Assembly (NCBI RefSeq): GCF_001613085.1
Contig: NZ_BDBR01000030.1
Location: 94,470-158,469, forward strand
Direction of reading: 5' to 3'
Source of the DNA: Nocardia salmonicida NBRC 13393
GTDB lineage: Bacteria > Actinomycetota > Actinomycetes > Mycobacteriales > Mycobacteriaceae
DNA length: 64,000 nt
Shown here piece by piece: positions 36,670 to 45,184 of this stretch. The notes beneath the pieces are model-generated. The model was not told the origin of the DNA and ran no database searches. It saw only the letters and a program-made list of their open reading frames with translations. The first letter of the stretch is position 1. The number at the start of each line of letters is the position of its first letter. A program made the translations under genes and the position numbers.

Positions 36670-37532
36670 TGAGCGCGCCCTATTATCCCACCGCGCTGCG
36701 GTGGATCGGCTGGCTGCGCCGTCGTGGCATTCGTCCGTTCGGCCCGATCGAGTCGATCGGGTTCGTGCTCGGCTTCTGCTGGCAGGTGCTCTCGTCGGTG
36801 CCCTACACGCTCGTGCACTACCGCCGTCAGACGATCACGATGGTGACGGACATGACCTGGGGCCGCGGCTCGGTGATCATCGGCGGTGGCGTGGTGCCGC
36901 TGATGCTGTTGCTCGGCGCGGCCATGGGCGCCTCCATCGGCATCGAGGCGTTCAGCGCGCTCGACCTGTTGTCGCTTGGTCAACTCAGCGGACTCATCTC
37001 GGCCTTCGGGGTGACCCGCGAGCTCGCGCCGATCGCGGCGGGGATCGGATTCGCGGCGCAGGCCGGGTGCCGAATGACCGCCGAGATCGGCTCCATGCGC
37101 ATCTCCGAGGAAATCGACGCACTCGAATCACTCGGTATCCGGTCGGTGCCGTTCGTCGTGACGACCCGGGTCATCGCCGGGATCTTCGCCGTCGCACCGG
37201 CATTCGTGGTCGCGCTGATCCTGAGTTACTTCTCCTGTGCCTTCATCGTCACGACGATCCACGGGACGCCGGCCGGAACGTACAACCACTACTTCGAGCA
37301 GTTCGTGGTCGGCTGGGATGTCTTCGCCGCGACTGTCAAAGTGATGGTGTTCGCGGTCGCTGTCGTGCTGATCCATTGCTATCAGGGCTTTTTCGCCACG
37401 GGCGGTCCCGAGGGCGTGGGGATCGGTTCCGGGCGCGCCATTCGGGCGAGCCTGGTGGCGATCATCGCGCTCGACATGGTCGCCACCATTCTGCTGTGGG
37501 GATTCCAATCCCCCGTCACGTTCACCGGGTGA
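36669..37532 (+). CDS. MlaE-family ABC permease YrbEB of the mce operon
   Basis: A 287-residue permease paralogous to YrbEA. It contains SAFGVTRELAPIAAGIGFAA and the coupling motif AEIGSMRISEEIDALESLGI, plus five or six TM segments. It pairs with YrbEA to form the transmembrane channel that receives lipid from the Mce hexamer. Its ATG overlaps the yrbEA stop; mceA follows after 4 bp. Nothing unusual in length or motifs. Confidence 0.92.
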   Translation: MSAPYYPTALRWIGWLRRRGIRPFGPIESIGFVLGFCWQVLSSVPYTLVHYRRQTITMVTDMTWGRGSVIIGGGVVPLMLLLGAAMGASIGIEAFSALDLLSLGQLSGLISAFGVTRELAPIAAGIGFAAQAGCRMTAEIGSMRISEEIDALESLGIRSVPFVVTTRVIAGIFAVAPAFVVALILSYFSCAFIVTTIHGTPAGTYNHYFEQFVVGWDVFAATVKVMVFAVAVVLIHCYQGFFATGGPEGVGIGSGRAIRASLVAIIALDMVATILLWGFQSPVTFTG

Positions 37533-37536
37533 TGCC

Positions 37537-38580
37537 ATGCCTGCCTATGCTCTGCCGGGTACCGAAGTCGGGCCACTGCGTGCCCGCATTCTCGGCACTC
37601 TCGCCGTCGTGCTCACGCTGGTCGGCGTGCTCGTGTGGCGGGTGGTGCCCGACAACGAGCCCGACGACCAGATCCAGGTCGCACTGCTGGTCGGCCAGGT
37701 CGGCGAGGGCGTCGGGGAGGGCACCGATGTCCGGCTCGACGGCGTGCGCGTCGGCTCGGTCGCCGCGATCGACTTCGCGGGCCGCGGCGAGCAGCGAATC
37801 GAGCTGGCGCTGAGTGGTTCTCAGCTGTTCGGCCTGACGAATGCCCTGACCGTCGACTACGCGCCGGGAAACCTCTTCGGCATCAGCGCCATCGAACTGC
37901 ACTCGACAGCGGGCGGTGCGGAGCTGGTCGACGGCTCCACGGTCGACCTGACCGATCGCGAAGCTGATCGAGTCCACGATGCCACGCTCTCGGCCTTGCT
38001 GAAATCGACGGGACAGCTCACCGACGAGGTGCTGACACCGAAACTCGTCGAACTGCTCAGCACGATCTCGCGCGACCTCACGGCCTTCACGCCACTGCTG
38101 CAGGCGATCGGCACGACCGCCCGCTCCTATGCCGAGACCCGGCAACTCCCGCCGTCGATGCTGTTCGAACAGTTCGGTTCGGCGCTGACCGGGCTGCCGC
38201 CGATGCTGACCGGCGGACTGACGCTGCTGAACGCGGAGTACACGAACAAGTACCTGGCGGTACCCGACCAACTCCAACGCTTCGGCCAGATGTTCGAAGG
38301 CATCCAATACCAACTGCTGCCGACGGTGACCCAACTGCTCAGCACGTCCCAACAGTATTTCGGTGGAATCTTGCCCATGATCAGCCTTGTCCTCGACCGC
38401 CTTGCCGCGTCGGTCAGCGACCCGCACCGTTCGGCGCAGCAGCTGAGCGAACTACTCACTCGCCTCGACACCGCCTTTCGCGACACACCCGACGGCCCGG
38501 TGCTCACCGCCGGGGTCGAACTGGATGTGGTGCCCGGTCTGGCGGCGCCGCTGGCCTCGATACTCGGGGGCGTGCGCTGA
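37537..38580 (+). CDS. MceA, MCE-domain protein
   Basis: A 347-residue protein with an N-terminal TM anchor (ILGTLAVVLTLVGVLVWRVV), then the MCE/MlaD domain at about residues 45-120 (VGEGTDVRLDGVRVGSVAAI is the characteristic strand pair) and a long helical C-terminal tail. Six such proteins (A-F) assemble as a hexameric tube that carries hydrophobic substrates across the periplasm. It follows yrbEB by 4 bp and overlaps mceB (TGATG). The tail is hydrophobic with many Leu/Gln heptads, consistent with a needle. Confidence 0.92.
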   Translation: MPAYALPGTEVGPLRARILGTLAVVLTLVGVLVWRVVPDNEPDDQIQVALLVGQVGEGVGEGTDVRLDGVRVGSVAAIDFAGRGEQRIELALSGSQLFGLTNALTVDYAPGNLFGISAIELHSTAGGAELVDGSTVDLTDREADRVHDATLSALLKSTGQLTDEVLTPKLVELLSTISRDLTAFTPLLQAIGTTARSYAETRQLPPSMLFEQFGSALTGLPPMLTGGLTLLNAEYTNKYLAVPDQLQRFGQMFEGIQYQLLPTVTQLLSTSQQYFGGILPMISLVLDRLAASVSDPHRSAQQLSELLTRLDTAFRDTPDGPVLTAGVELDVVPGLAAPLASILGGVR

Positions 38581-39578
38581 TGACGACACGTTCCCTGCTG
38601 TTGCGCGTAGCCGCTGCGGTCCTGCTGATGGGTCTGGTGCTGGTGGGCGTCCTGCGCGTGATCGAGAGACCGATCGACGGCGAAACCGACACCTACACAG
38701 CACTGTTCACCGATGCGAACGGCCTGCGTGCCGGCGACGACGTACGCCTCTACGGCGTTCAGGTCGGCAAGGTGCGTGCGTCCGAACTCGACGGCGCGCT
38801 CGCTCGCGTGACTTTTATCGTCAGCAGGGATCGGCCGGTGTTCACCAACACCGTCATCGCCATCCGCTACCAGAACCTCACCGGCTTCCGGTATCTGGAC
38901 ATCGAGCAGCCTGAACAGCCTGCGGGACAGCGTGATCCGGCATCGGTTTTCGGCACCGCGGAGACGGTGCCCGACTTCGACATCACCCGACTGTTCAAAG
39001 GACTACAGCCGGTGCTGGCCGAACTCTCGCCCGATGATCTCAACCAGTTCGCGACCAGCATTCTCGCGGTGGTCCAGGGCGACGGGACCGGTGTCGGGCA
39101 GGCGCTGGGCGCCATCGACAAGCTCAGCCGCTATGCCTCCGATCGGCAGGCGGTGCTGTCGACGCTGGTGGGCAACCTCGCCCAGGTGGCCGATCATCTC
39201 GGCGGGAAGTCCGGCAATGCGATGACCCTGCTGACCAATCTGACCAACCTGTTCATCACCATCACCGAGAAGCTGCCCGGACTCGTCGACTTCGCGAACG
39301 GCATACCCGGTGTACTGCAACCACTTCGGAGCATGCTGACCATCTTCGGGGTCACCGGGGAGCCCGACGGGGACCTCGATGTAGCGCTGCGCAGGGCATT
39401 CCCTGATCCGTATGACGCGGTGGCCGCATTCGAGAGCATGCCCGGCCTCATCCAGGCGATGACACAGGCCATTCCACCCACCGGGCCCGACCTCACCTGC
39501 TCGCGCGGTGCCGCCACGGCGCCCCAACCTCTGCAAGTACTCATCGCCGGACAGGGGATCGTGCTGTGTCACCGATAG
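38580..39578 (+). CDS. MceB, MCE-domain protein
   Basis: A 332-residue MCE protein: N-terminal anchor (LLLRVAAAVLLMGLVLVGVL), MCE core with NGLRAGDDVRLYGVQVGKVR, and the Mce-typical FTNTVIAIRYQNLTGFRYLD segment. A helical tail and a C-terminal Cys-containing end (DLTCSRGAATAPQPLQ) follow, as seen in other MceB proteins. It overlaps mceA by 1 nt and mceC by 13 nt, indicating tight translational coupling. Confidence 0.92.
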   Translation: MTTRSLLLRVAAAVLLMGLVLVGVLRVIERPIDGETDTYTALFTDANGLRAGDDVRLYGVQVGKVRASELDGALARVTFIVSRDRPVFTNTVIAIRYQNLTGFRYLDIEQPEQPAGQRDPASVFGTAETVPDFDITRLFKGLQPVLAELSPDDLNQFATSILAVVQGDGTGVGQALGAIDKLSRYASDRQAVLSTLVGNLAQVADHLGGKSGNAMTLLTNLTNLFITITEKLPGLVDFANGIPGVLQPLRSMLTIFGVTGEPDGDLDVALRRAFPDPYDAVAAFESMPGLIQAMTQAIPPTGPDLTCSRGAATAPQPLQVLIAGQGIVLCHR

Positions 39579-40570
39579 CGCGCGGACGCGCCGCCGATCC
39601 GCGGGCAGGCGAATTGCGCTGGGGGATAGCGGGAATGTGCGCCGCTGTGCTCTTGCTGGTCGCGATCGGCGCGGTCTATGTCACCGGAACGACCGCCGAG
39701 CGCACGTATTCCGCCGAGATGGCCCAGGCGGGCTCGGTCCGCACCGGCGACGACGTGCGGCTCGCGGGGATACCCGTCGGGAAGGTGACCGCGCTGACCC
39801 TGCTGCCCGATCGGGTCAGGATGGAATTCACCGTCGCCGAGGACGCGTTCCTGGGCGATCAGACCACCCTCGATATTCGGATGCTCACCTTCGTCGGCGG
39901 CTACTACCTGGCCGTCCTGCCCGCCGGCACGAAACCGCTCGGCGCCGCGGTGATCCCGATGGAGCGAGTCATCGTGCCCTACAACCTGACCAAGGCTTTC
40001 CAGGACGCCGTGGAGCCGGTCCGCCGGATCGACGGGAGCGTCTTCCGCCAAGACCTCGCCGCACTGTCCACCGCGATCGACAAGAGCCCGGACGCCGTGC
40101 GGTCGACGGTGCGCGCCGCCGGTGACGTGGTCGCGATCCTGGACCAGCAGAACGCCGACATCTCCCGTGCCCTGTCCATCGCCGACGAATACCTGACCGC
40201 GCTCGACGCGAACGCCGATGTGCTGGCGGATCTGATCATCACCCTCGGCACGCTCGAACAGATCATCCAGACCAACAAGGTGCAGGTTGCCGAATCCCTG
40301 TACGACCTCGCAGTGATCCTGCAGGATCTCACGCCGCTCGGACGGGCGTGGGACACGTCGATCAAAGAGCGCGCCCAGCCGCTCGCCGATGCCATCCCCG
40401 CGCTCGAGCAGCTCGGCGGGCGGCTGGGCGCCCTGCTGGATGCCGTGCGCGCGTTCGAACAGCGACTGCTCCCGCTGATGCCGGCGGGCGGTGGGGTGAG
40501 TGTCGACCAGTCCGGCGCGACCATCCAACTCCCCGCCGTGTGCGTGCCGCTGCCGGGAGGTGGTTGTTGA
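39566..40570 (+). CDS. MceC, MCE-domain protein
   Basis: A 334-residue MCE protein starting at a GTG (39566) inside the end of mceB. It has a TM anchor (IAGMCAAVLLLVAIGAVYVT), an MCE core with GSVRTGDDVRLAGIPVGKVT and DIRMLTFVGGYYLAVLP, a coiled-coil-like tail rich in Leu/Asp/Gln, and a short Cys-containing C-terminus (PAVCVPLPGGGC). It overlaps mceD (TGATG). It is a component of the predicted hexameric lipid conduit. Confidence 0.91.
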   Translation: MSPIARGRAADPRAGELRWGIAGMCAAVLLLVAIGAVYVTGTTAERTYSAEMAQAGSVRTGDDVRLAGIPVGKVTALTLLPDRVRMEFTVAEDAFLGDQTTLDIRMLTFVGGYYLAVLPAGTKPLGAAVIPMERVIVPYNLTKAFQDAVEPVRRIDGSVFRQDLAALSTAIDKSPDAVRSTVRAAGDVVAILDQQNADISRALSIADEYLTALDANADVLADLIITLGTLEQIIQTNKVQVAESLYDLAVILQDLTPLGRAWDTSIKERAQPLADAIPALEQLGGRLGALLDAVRAFEQRLLPLMPAGGGVSVDQSGATIQLPAVCVPLPGGGC

Positions 40571-41676
40571 TGCTGAACAAGATCCTGGGATCGCGCGGGC
40601 TGATGTCGGCCGTGGTCGTCGTGGCGCTCGTCCTGGCCGGTGCGATCGGCCTGCGGCTGAGCTCGCCGAATCCGCCGATGCGTAGCTACTGCGCCGACAT
40701 GCCGGACAGTATCGGGCTGTATGAAGGCAGCGCGGTCACGGTCATGGGGGTGCAGGTCGGGAGCGTCACCGAGATCAGCATCGAGGGTGCGGTGGCGCGC
40801 GTCGAGTTCACCGTCCGCGCCGATCGCAAGCTGCCGACCGATGTCGGAGCGGTGACCGTCAGCGACACCTTGATCGCCGACCGGCGGCTGGCCCTGATCG
40901 GGGCCGAACCCGCTGGGCCGGGCTGGAATTCGAGCGCGTGCATCACCAAGACGCTGACTCCCAAAAGCCTGACGCAGACCTTCGACGCGCTCGCCGGGCT
41001 CGCCGACCAGCTCAACGGTGCGGGCGAAACCGGTCAGCAGCGCACCGCCGTCGGGGCCGGAGTCGATGCGCTCGATCGCGCGACAGCGGGGACCGGTGAT
41101 CAGATCAACGAGATCATTGCCGCGTTGAGCAGAGCGCTGGTCGCACCCGACGCGGCGATCGGCCACATCGGTCAACTGCTCGACGCGCTCACCGAGCTCG
41201 CCCACCGAGCCCGCAGCGGCTGGTCGCAGGTGGAGACCACGGTGAGCGGGCTGCCACAGACGTTCAACGACATCGTCACCATCGCGTTCCCGCCGATCAT
41301 CGAGATCGTCGCCGCGCTCGCCGACCTGCTGCCCCAGCTCAACGACGTGATCGTGATGTTCGGGTCGCCCGCGCTGCGTGCGTTGAATTCCGTGCCGGAT
41401 CTTTCGCGCATGATCGCGGCGGGCGTCGGCTCGCTCGCCGATGTCATCGCCATGGCCCCGGCCGTCGCGAGCGGCTTCGCCGGCGCTGTCGACCCGGCCG
41501 GCGGAGCGCTGACCATCGGCTACGCGCCACCGAAACTCGTACTCGCCCAGCAAGACACGGCCCAGGTCTGTGCGGCCGTACAGGTCATTACCGGACAGCC
41601 CTGCCAGGCGACCGAAAGCGGTGCGATGACGATTCCTGCCCTGCCCCTGCTGCTCGGGGCGGTGAGCGCACGATGA
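40570..41676 (+). CDS. MceD, MCE-domain protein
   Basis: A 368-residue MCE protein with a TM anchor (LMSAVVVVALVLAGAIGLRL), an MCE core including GLYEGSAVTVMGVQVGSVTE and TLIADRRLALIGAEP, and a long tail ending in VCAAVQVITGQPCQATESGA, the paired-Cys feature also seen in other MceD-type proteins. It overlaps mceC and mceE by the usual few bases. It is slightly longer than its siblings because of an extended C-terminal tail. Confidence 0.91.
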   Translation: MLNKILGSRGLMSAVVVVALVLAGAIGLRLSSPNPPMRSYCADMPDSIGLYEGSAVTVMGVQVGSVTEISIEGAVARVEFTVRADRKLPTDVGAVTVSDTLIADRRLALIGAEPAGPGWNSSACITKTLTPKSLTQTFDALAGLADQLNGAGETGQQRTAVGAGVDALDRATAGTGDQINEIIAALSRALVAPDAAIGHIGQLLDALTELAHRARSGWSQVETTVSGLPQTFNDIVTIAFPPIIEIVAALADLLPQLNDVIVMFGSPALRALNSVPDLSRMIAAGVGSLADVIAMAPAVASGFAGAVDPAGGALTIGYAPPKLVLAQQDTAQVCAAVQVITGQPCQATESGAMTIPALPLLLGAVSAR

Positions 41677-42737
41677 GACGAGTTGCCCTGCTCCTGTTCA
41701 CAGTGCTGCTCGCCGCCACCGGCTGCGGCTTCCAACCCGCCGACCTGCCGGTACCGGGTTCGGGCGTCGACGGACCGACGTATCAGCTGCGGATCGAGTT
41801 CGCCGATGTGCTCAATCTCCCGCAGGGCGCCAAGGTGATCGCGGCCGGTGTCCGGGTCGGCATACTCACCGGGGTCACCCTCGTCGATCCGGTCGCCGCC
41901 ACACCGGACCGTAGGGCCGTGCCGGGCTACGCCATCGCCGACGTCGCCATCGCGCAGTCGGTTCGGCTCTCGGTCGGCACTACCGCCGAACTCCGCCAGG
42001 AGACTCCGCTCGGCGACGTCCACATCGCGCTGACCGAACCGGTGCCCGCGAGGACCGGCGAGCTGACGGCGGGCGCGACCATCCCACTCGCGGACACCAC
42101 CCAGTCGCCCCCGATCGAGGACATCCTGGCCGGGCTGTCCACCTTCATCGGCAGCGGCGCGGTGACCGACTTCCAATCCATCGTGCGCACCATGAACGGC
42201 GTGTTCCCCGACGATCCGCGCGACACCGCCCGTCTCGCAGGCCTTCTCGGCGCCGACATCACCGACCTCGGCGACCACCTGCACTCGGTCGACGCCCTGC
42301 TCGACGGCTTGGAGGCCACCGTCGAGGAGGGCATGCAGCAGAACCTGCCGATTCTCGACGAACTGCTCACCCCCTACGGCGTCCAACACACCACCGATGC
42401 GGTGAACGCGCAGATCCGGGTCATCTTCGTGCTGACCGCGCTCGGCCCGGTCGCGCCGAGTGCGCAGTGGCTCGGCCCACTGCTGTCCTCCTTGGATGAC
42501 ACCACCCGCGCCCTGGTGCCCATGCTGCTGGGCAGCCGCCCGCTCGACGCCGATTCACCGTCGAACATGAAGGCGCTCATCGACCTGATCAACACCGATC
42601 TCGTTCCCTTCGCCATGCACGGTCCGAAGGTCGACCTGGTCGATGTCACCCTCGGGCCGTCGACCGGCCCGATCACTGCCGACGAGCACACGGCCCGCAT
42701 CGTCGACACCCTGCGGATGATCGGACTCCTACGATGA
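41673..42737 (+). CDS. MceE, lipoprotein MCE-domain protein (LprN-like)
   Basis: A 354-residue MCE protein with a lipoprotein signal peptide: VALLLFTVLLAATGC, lipobox LAATGC with the lipidated Cys at residue 18. MceE is the lipoprotein member of the set (LprK/LprN in mycobacteria). The MCE core contains LNLPQGAKVIAAGVRVGILT. The tail is helical. It overlaps mceD and mceF by 4 nt (ATGA). It is expected on the outer face of the cytoplasmic membrane. Confidence 0.92.
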   Translation: MRRVALLLFTVLLAATGCGFQPADLPVPGSGVDGPTYQLRIEFADVLNLPQGAKVIAAGVRVGILTGVTLVDPVAATPDRRAVPGYAIADVAIAQSVRLSVGTTAELRQETPLGDVHIALTEPVPARTGELTAGATIPLADTTQSPPIEDILAGLSTFIGSGAVTDFQSIVRTMNGVFPDDPRDTARLAGLLGADITDLGDHLHSVDALLDGLEATVEEGMQQNLPILDELLTPYGVQHTTDAVNAQIRVIFVLTALGPVAPSAQWLGPLLSSLDDTTRALVPMLLGSRPLDADSPSNMKALIDLINTDLVPFAMHGPKVDLVDVTLGPSTGPITADEHTARIVDTLRMIGLLR

Positions 42738-43690
42738 ATGTCCGTGCGGCAGTGTCGCTCTCCGCGATCGCGGCGGTCCTGGTTCTCGGTGTCGGGTACA
42801 TGTCGCTCGGGGTGCTGCGGCTGGACCCGCGACTGAGCTACATCACCGCCGACATGCGGCTGGACAACTCGGGCGGGCTCGCGCCGAATTCGCCTGTCCT
42901 GCTCGCCGGTGTGCAGGTCGGGCGCACCGAGTCGGTGCGCAAGCAGGCGGGCGGGGTGCTCGTTCGGCTGCGGATCGACAGCCGCTACCGAATCCCGGTG
43001 TCCAGCGACGTCCGGATCGAGCAGCTCTCGGCCCTCGGCGAGCCGTATATCGCCTTCGCGCCGGAATCGGGGGCCGGCCCGTATCTCGAGGACGGCCAAG
43101 TCGTCGCGGCCGACCGGATCCACCTGCCGATGACCATCACAGCCCTGTCGGCCCGACTGGTCGAGCTGCTCGAGCAGATCCATCCCGAGGCGATCGCGAA
43201 CCTGGTCGACACCTTCGACCGGGCGCTCGCCGGGACGGACACGGCGATGCAGACCCTGCAGCGGTCATCGACCCTGCTCGCGGCCACTCTGCTCAGCCGC
43301 ACCGAGGCCGTTCGGCAACTGTTCGCCGATGTGCAAGCCCTCGGCGGCAACATGGAATGGCTAGGGCCCTCGCTCGGCACGGCGGGTCCGCTGTTCGGCG
43401 AGTTCGGCGTGACGCTGAACGCGATCGTCGAATCGGGATCGGAGCTCGTCGAGAGCCGCCCGGTGCCCTCGTACTTCACCGGCGACGGCCTCGTGCCGTT
43501 CCTGGCCGAGCTCACCACCCTGATCAACGAGATCGGGCCCAGCATCGCCCCGCTGGGACAGGTGCTGGGTCCGGTGGTCACCGATGCGGTGAACCGCACA
43601 CCCGCCATCGACATCAGCACCCTGATCGAGCAAGCCCTGCAGAGCGTGGACGCCGACGGCACAGTGCAATTGCGCATCGGCGTCAAGTAG
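42734..43690 (+). CDS. MceF, MCE-domain protein
   Basis: A 318-residue MCE protein with an N-terminal TM anchor (LSAIAAVLVLGVGYMSLGVL), an MCE core with GGLAPNSPVLLAGVQVGRTE and SSDVRIEQLSALGEPYIAF, and a helical tail. It completes the A-F series. The mce-associated gene follows after 18 bp. Length and features are ordinary for the family. Confidence 0.92.
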   Translation: MNVRAAVSLSAIAAVLVLGVGYMSLGVLRLDPRLSYITADMRLDNSGGLAPNSPVLLAGVQVGRTESVRKQAGGVLVRLRIDSRYRIPVSSDVRIEQLSALGEPYIAFAPESGAGPYLEDGQVVAADRIHLPMTITALSARLVELLEQIHPEAIANLVDTFDRALAGTDTAMQTLQRSSTLLAATLLSRTEAVRQLFADVQALGGNMEWLGPSLGTAGPLFGEFGVTLNAIVESGSELVESRPVPSYFTGDGLVPFLAELTTLINEIGPSIAPLGQVLGPVVTDAVNRTPAIDISTLIEQALQSVDADGTVQLRIGVK

Positions 43691-43708
43691 TCGAACGAAG
43701 GACGGACC

Positions 43709-44284
43709 ATGAGCACAGCGACCGAAGAAGCCACCACCACCGAGGCCGCCGAGCAGCCGCCGCGCACCGTTTCCCTGCGACTGTCGACCGTGCTGAGCAC
43801 CGCCACGATCGCGGTCCTCGTCGCCGCGGTGGTCACCTTCGCGTCGCTGTACTTCTCGGCCGAGGCGACGATCGCCGATCGCGACGCACGCGACGCCGAC
43901 GCCCGGCACGTCGAACAGATCGCCTCGGACTACGGGGTCGGCGCGTCCACCATCGACTACCGCGACGTGCGGGCGTGGTTCACCCGACTGCGAACCGGCA
44001 CCACCCCGCAACTGGCCGCGAAATTCGACGCCACCGCACCGCAATTGGAGCAGATCCTGCTGCCGCTGCAGTGGACGTCGAAGGCGACCCCGCTCTCGGC
44101 GACCGTGACCTCGGAAACCGGTGGCATCTACAAGGTCAACGCCTACCTCGATGTGGTCTCCACCAGCGCCCAGACACCCGACGGAACGCGGACCACCGTC
44201 ACCTACTCGCTCACTGTCGACCGCAATGCCGACTGGCAGATCACCGAGGTGGGTGGCCTGCAGAACGCGCTGCCGACCAAATAG
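43709..44284 (+). CDS. Mce-associated membrane protein (Mas)
   Basis: A 191-residue protein with one N-terminal TM helix (TVLSTATIAVLVAAVVTFAS) and an extracytoplasmic VirB8/NTF2-like domain (YGVGASTIDYRDVRAWFTRL ... YSLTVDRNADWQITEVGGLQ). Mas proteins (OmamA/LucA-like) stabilise Mce complexes. It closes the mce operon and converges with the DUF1059 gene (5 bp between stops). Confidence 0.88.
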   Translation: MSTATEEATTTEAAEQPPRTVSLRLSTVLSTATIAVLVAAVVTFASLYFSAEATIADRDARDADARHVEQIASDYGVGASTIDYRDVRAWFTRLRTGTTPQLAAKFDATAPQLEQILLPLQWTSKATPLSATVTSETGGIYKVNAYLDVVSTSAQTPDGTRTTVTYSLTVDRNADWQITEVGGLQNALPTK

Positions 44285-44289
44285 CCGAC

Positions 44290-44436
44290 TCAGTAGGCGA
44301 TGAAGAGGATCTCGTCGGGGGTGTAGTCGTGTCCGGGGTGGTTTTCGGCCAGGTGCGCCTGGGTCTGCTTGATCAGGTCGTCTTCGTCGGTGCCCTTGAT
44401 GGCGACGCCGCAGGGGCAGTTCAGACGAGTCTTCAT
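44290..44436 (-). CDS. DUF1059 small protein
   Basis: A 48-residue protein (MKTRLNCPCGVAIKGTDEDD...) with the DUF1059 pattern: an N-terminal CPCG metal-like pair and a C-terminal HLAENHPGHDYTPDEIL segment. Function unknown; the Cys-Cys-His-His arrangement suggests a small metal-binding fold. A clear ribosome-binding site AAGGAGAA precedes the ATG at 44436; longer in-frame starts have none. It lies between the convergent mce operon and the divergent methyltransferase gene, sharing the operator-containing region 44437-44524 with the latter. Confidence 0.82.
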   Translation of the reverse strand: MKTRLNCPCGVAIKGTDEDDLIKQTQAHLAENHPGHDYTPDEILFIAY

Positions 44437-44524
44437 CGGTGTTCTCCTTTGGTTCCGACTATCCGAGCAGGTTTCCGGACAGTAGTCCGGATTGTATTCC
44501 AGTTCATATGTTAGCGTGGCTCGC
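44437..44524. promoter_or_regulatory. Promoter/operator region of the methyltransferase gene
   Basis: The palindrome CCGGAC-AGTA-GTCCGG spans 44475-44490, followed by ATTCCAGTTCATATG and the -10 element TAGCGT (44512-44517), 7 nt before the ATG at 44525. Position for position it resembles the mce promoter at 35720-35770 (shared TCATATGnTA(C/G)CGT and a CATGG start context), implying common control and a leaderless mRNA. Confidence 0.65.
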
Positions 44525-45181
44525 ATGGCAGCTCTGGACGAAATCTCCGCCGGTACCAGCGAACTGTTCGCACTCGCCGAACAGGTCACCGGATTCATGC
44601 CGCCGGACGAGGGACACGCGCTCTACGCTGCCGCTCACGCGTACGCGGGCGACGGAATCATCATGGAGATCGGCACCTATTGCGGCAAGTCGACCGTCTA
44701 TCTCGGCGCCGCCGCCCGCGAGACCGGCGCCGCCGTGTTCACCGTCGACCACCACCGCGGCTCCGAGGAACACCAGCCGGGCTGGGAGTACCACGACACC
44801 ACCCTGGTCGACCCGGAGACCGGCGTCTTCGACACCGTGACCACGTTCCGGCGCACCATGATTCGGGCGGAGCTCACCGACACGGTGACCGCGATCATCG
44901 GCTCGTCCACCGCCGCCGCGCGCATCTGGCGCACCCCGTTGCGGATGCTGTTCGTCGACGGCGGCCACACCGAGGAAGCCGCGCAGCGCGACTACGACAA
45001 CTGGGTGCCCTGGGTGGCGGGCGGCGGGCTGCTCGCCATCCACGACGTCTTCCCCGACCCCGCCGATGGCGGCCGCGCGCCGTTCAACATCTATCGCCGG
45101 GCACTCGACAGCGGCAAGTTCAGCGAACTCTCGGTCACCGGTTCGCTGCGCATCTTGCAGCGCACCGCCGCCTGCGGCTGA
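44525..45181 (+). CDS. Class I SAM methyltransferase (Methyltransf_24-like)
   Basis: A 218-residue methyltransferase. Motif I is IIMEIGTYCGKSTVYLGAA, then AVFTVDHHRGSEEHQPGWEY (acidic end of strand 2, with the HHRG signature of cephalosporin hydroxylase/macrocin-O-methyltransferase relatives), and MLFVDGGHTEEAAQRDYDNW, where Asp and His are likely divalent-metal ligands. This points to a metal-assisted O-methyltransferase acting on a sugar or phenolic hydroxyl. It converges with the toroid gene 3 bp away and is controlled from a promoter that matches the mce promoter, so it likely belongs with the GT4/methyltransferase/toroid genes. Confidence 0.84.
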   Translation: MAALDEISAGTSELFALAEQVTGFMPPDEGHALYAAAHAYAGDGIIMEIGTYCGKSTVYLGAAARETGAAVFTVDHHRGSEEHQPGWEYHDTTLVDPETGVFDTVTTFRRTMIRAELTDTVTAIIGSSTAAARIWRTPLRMLFVDGGHTEEAAQRDYDNWVPWVAGGGLLAIHDVFPDPADGGRAPFNIYRRALDSGKFSELSVTGSLRILQRTAACG

Positions 45182-45184
45182 GTC

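Noticed and set aside
37537..43690. The six MCE genes as a tandem duplication of one gene (repeat expansion)
   Set aside because: They are the normal A-F paralogues of an mce operon, each with distinct features such as the lipobox in MceE.
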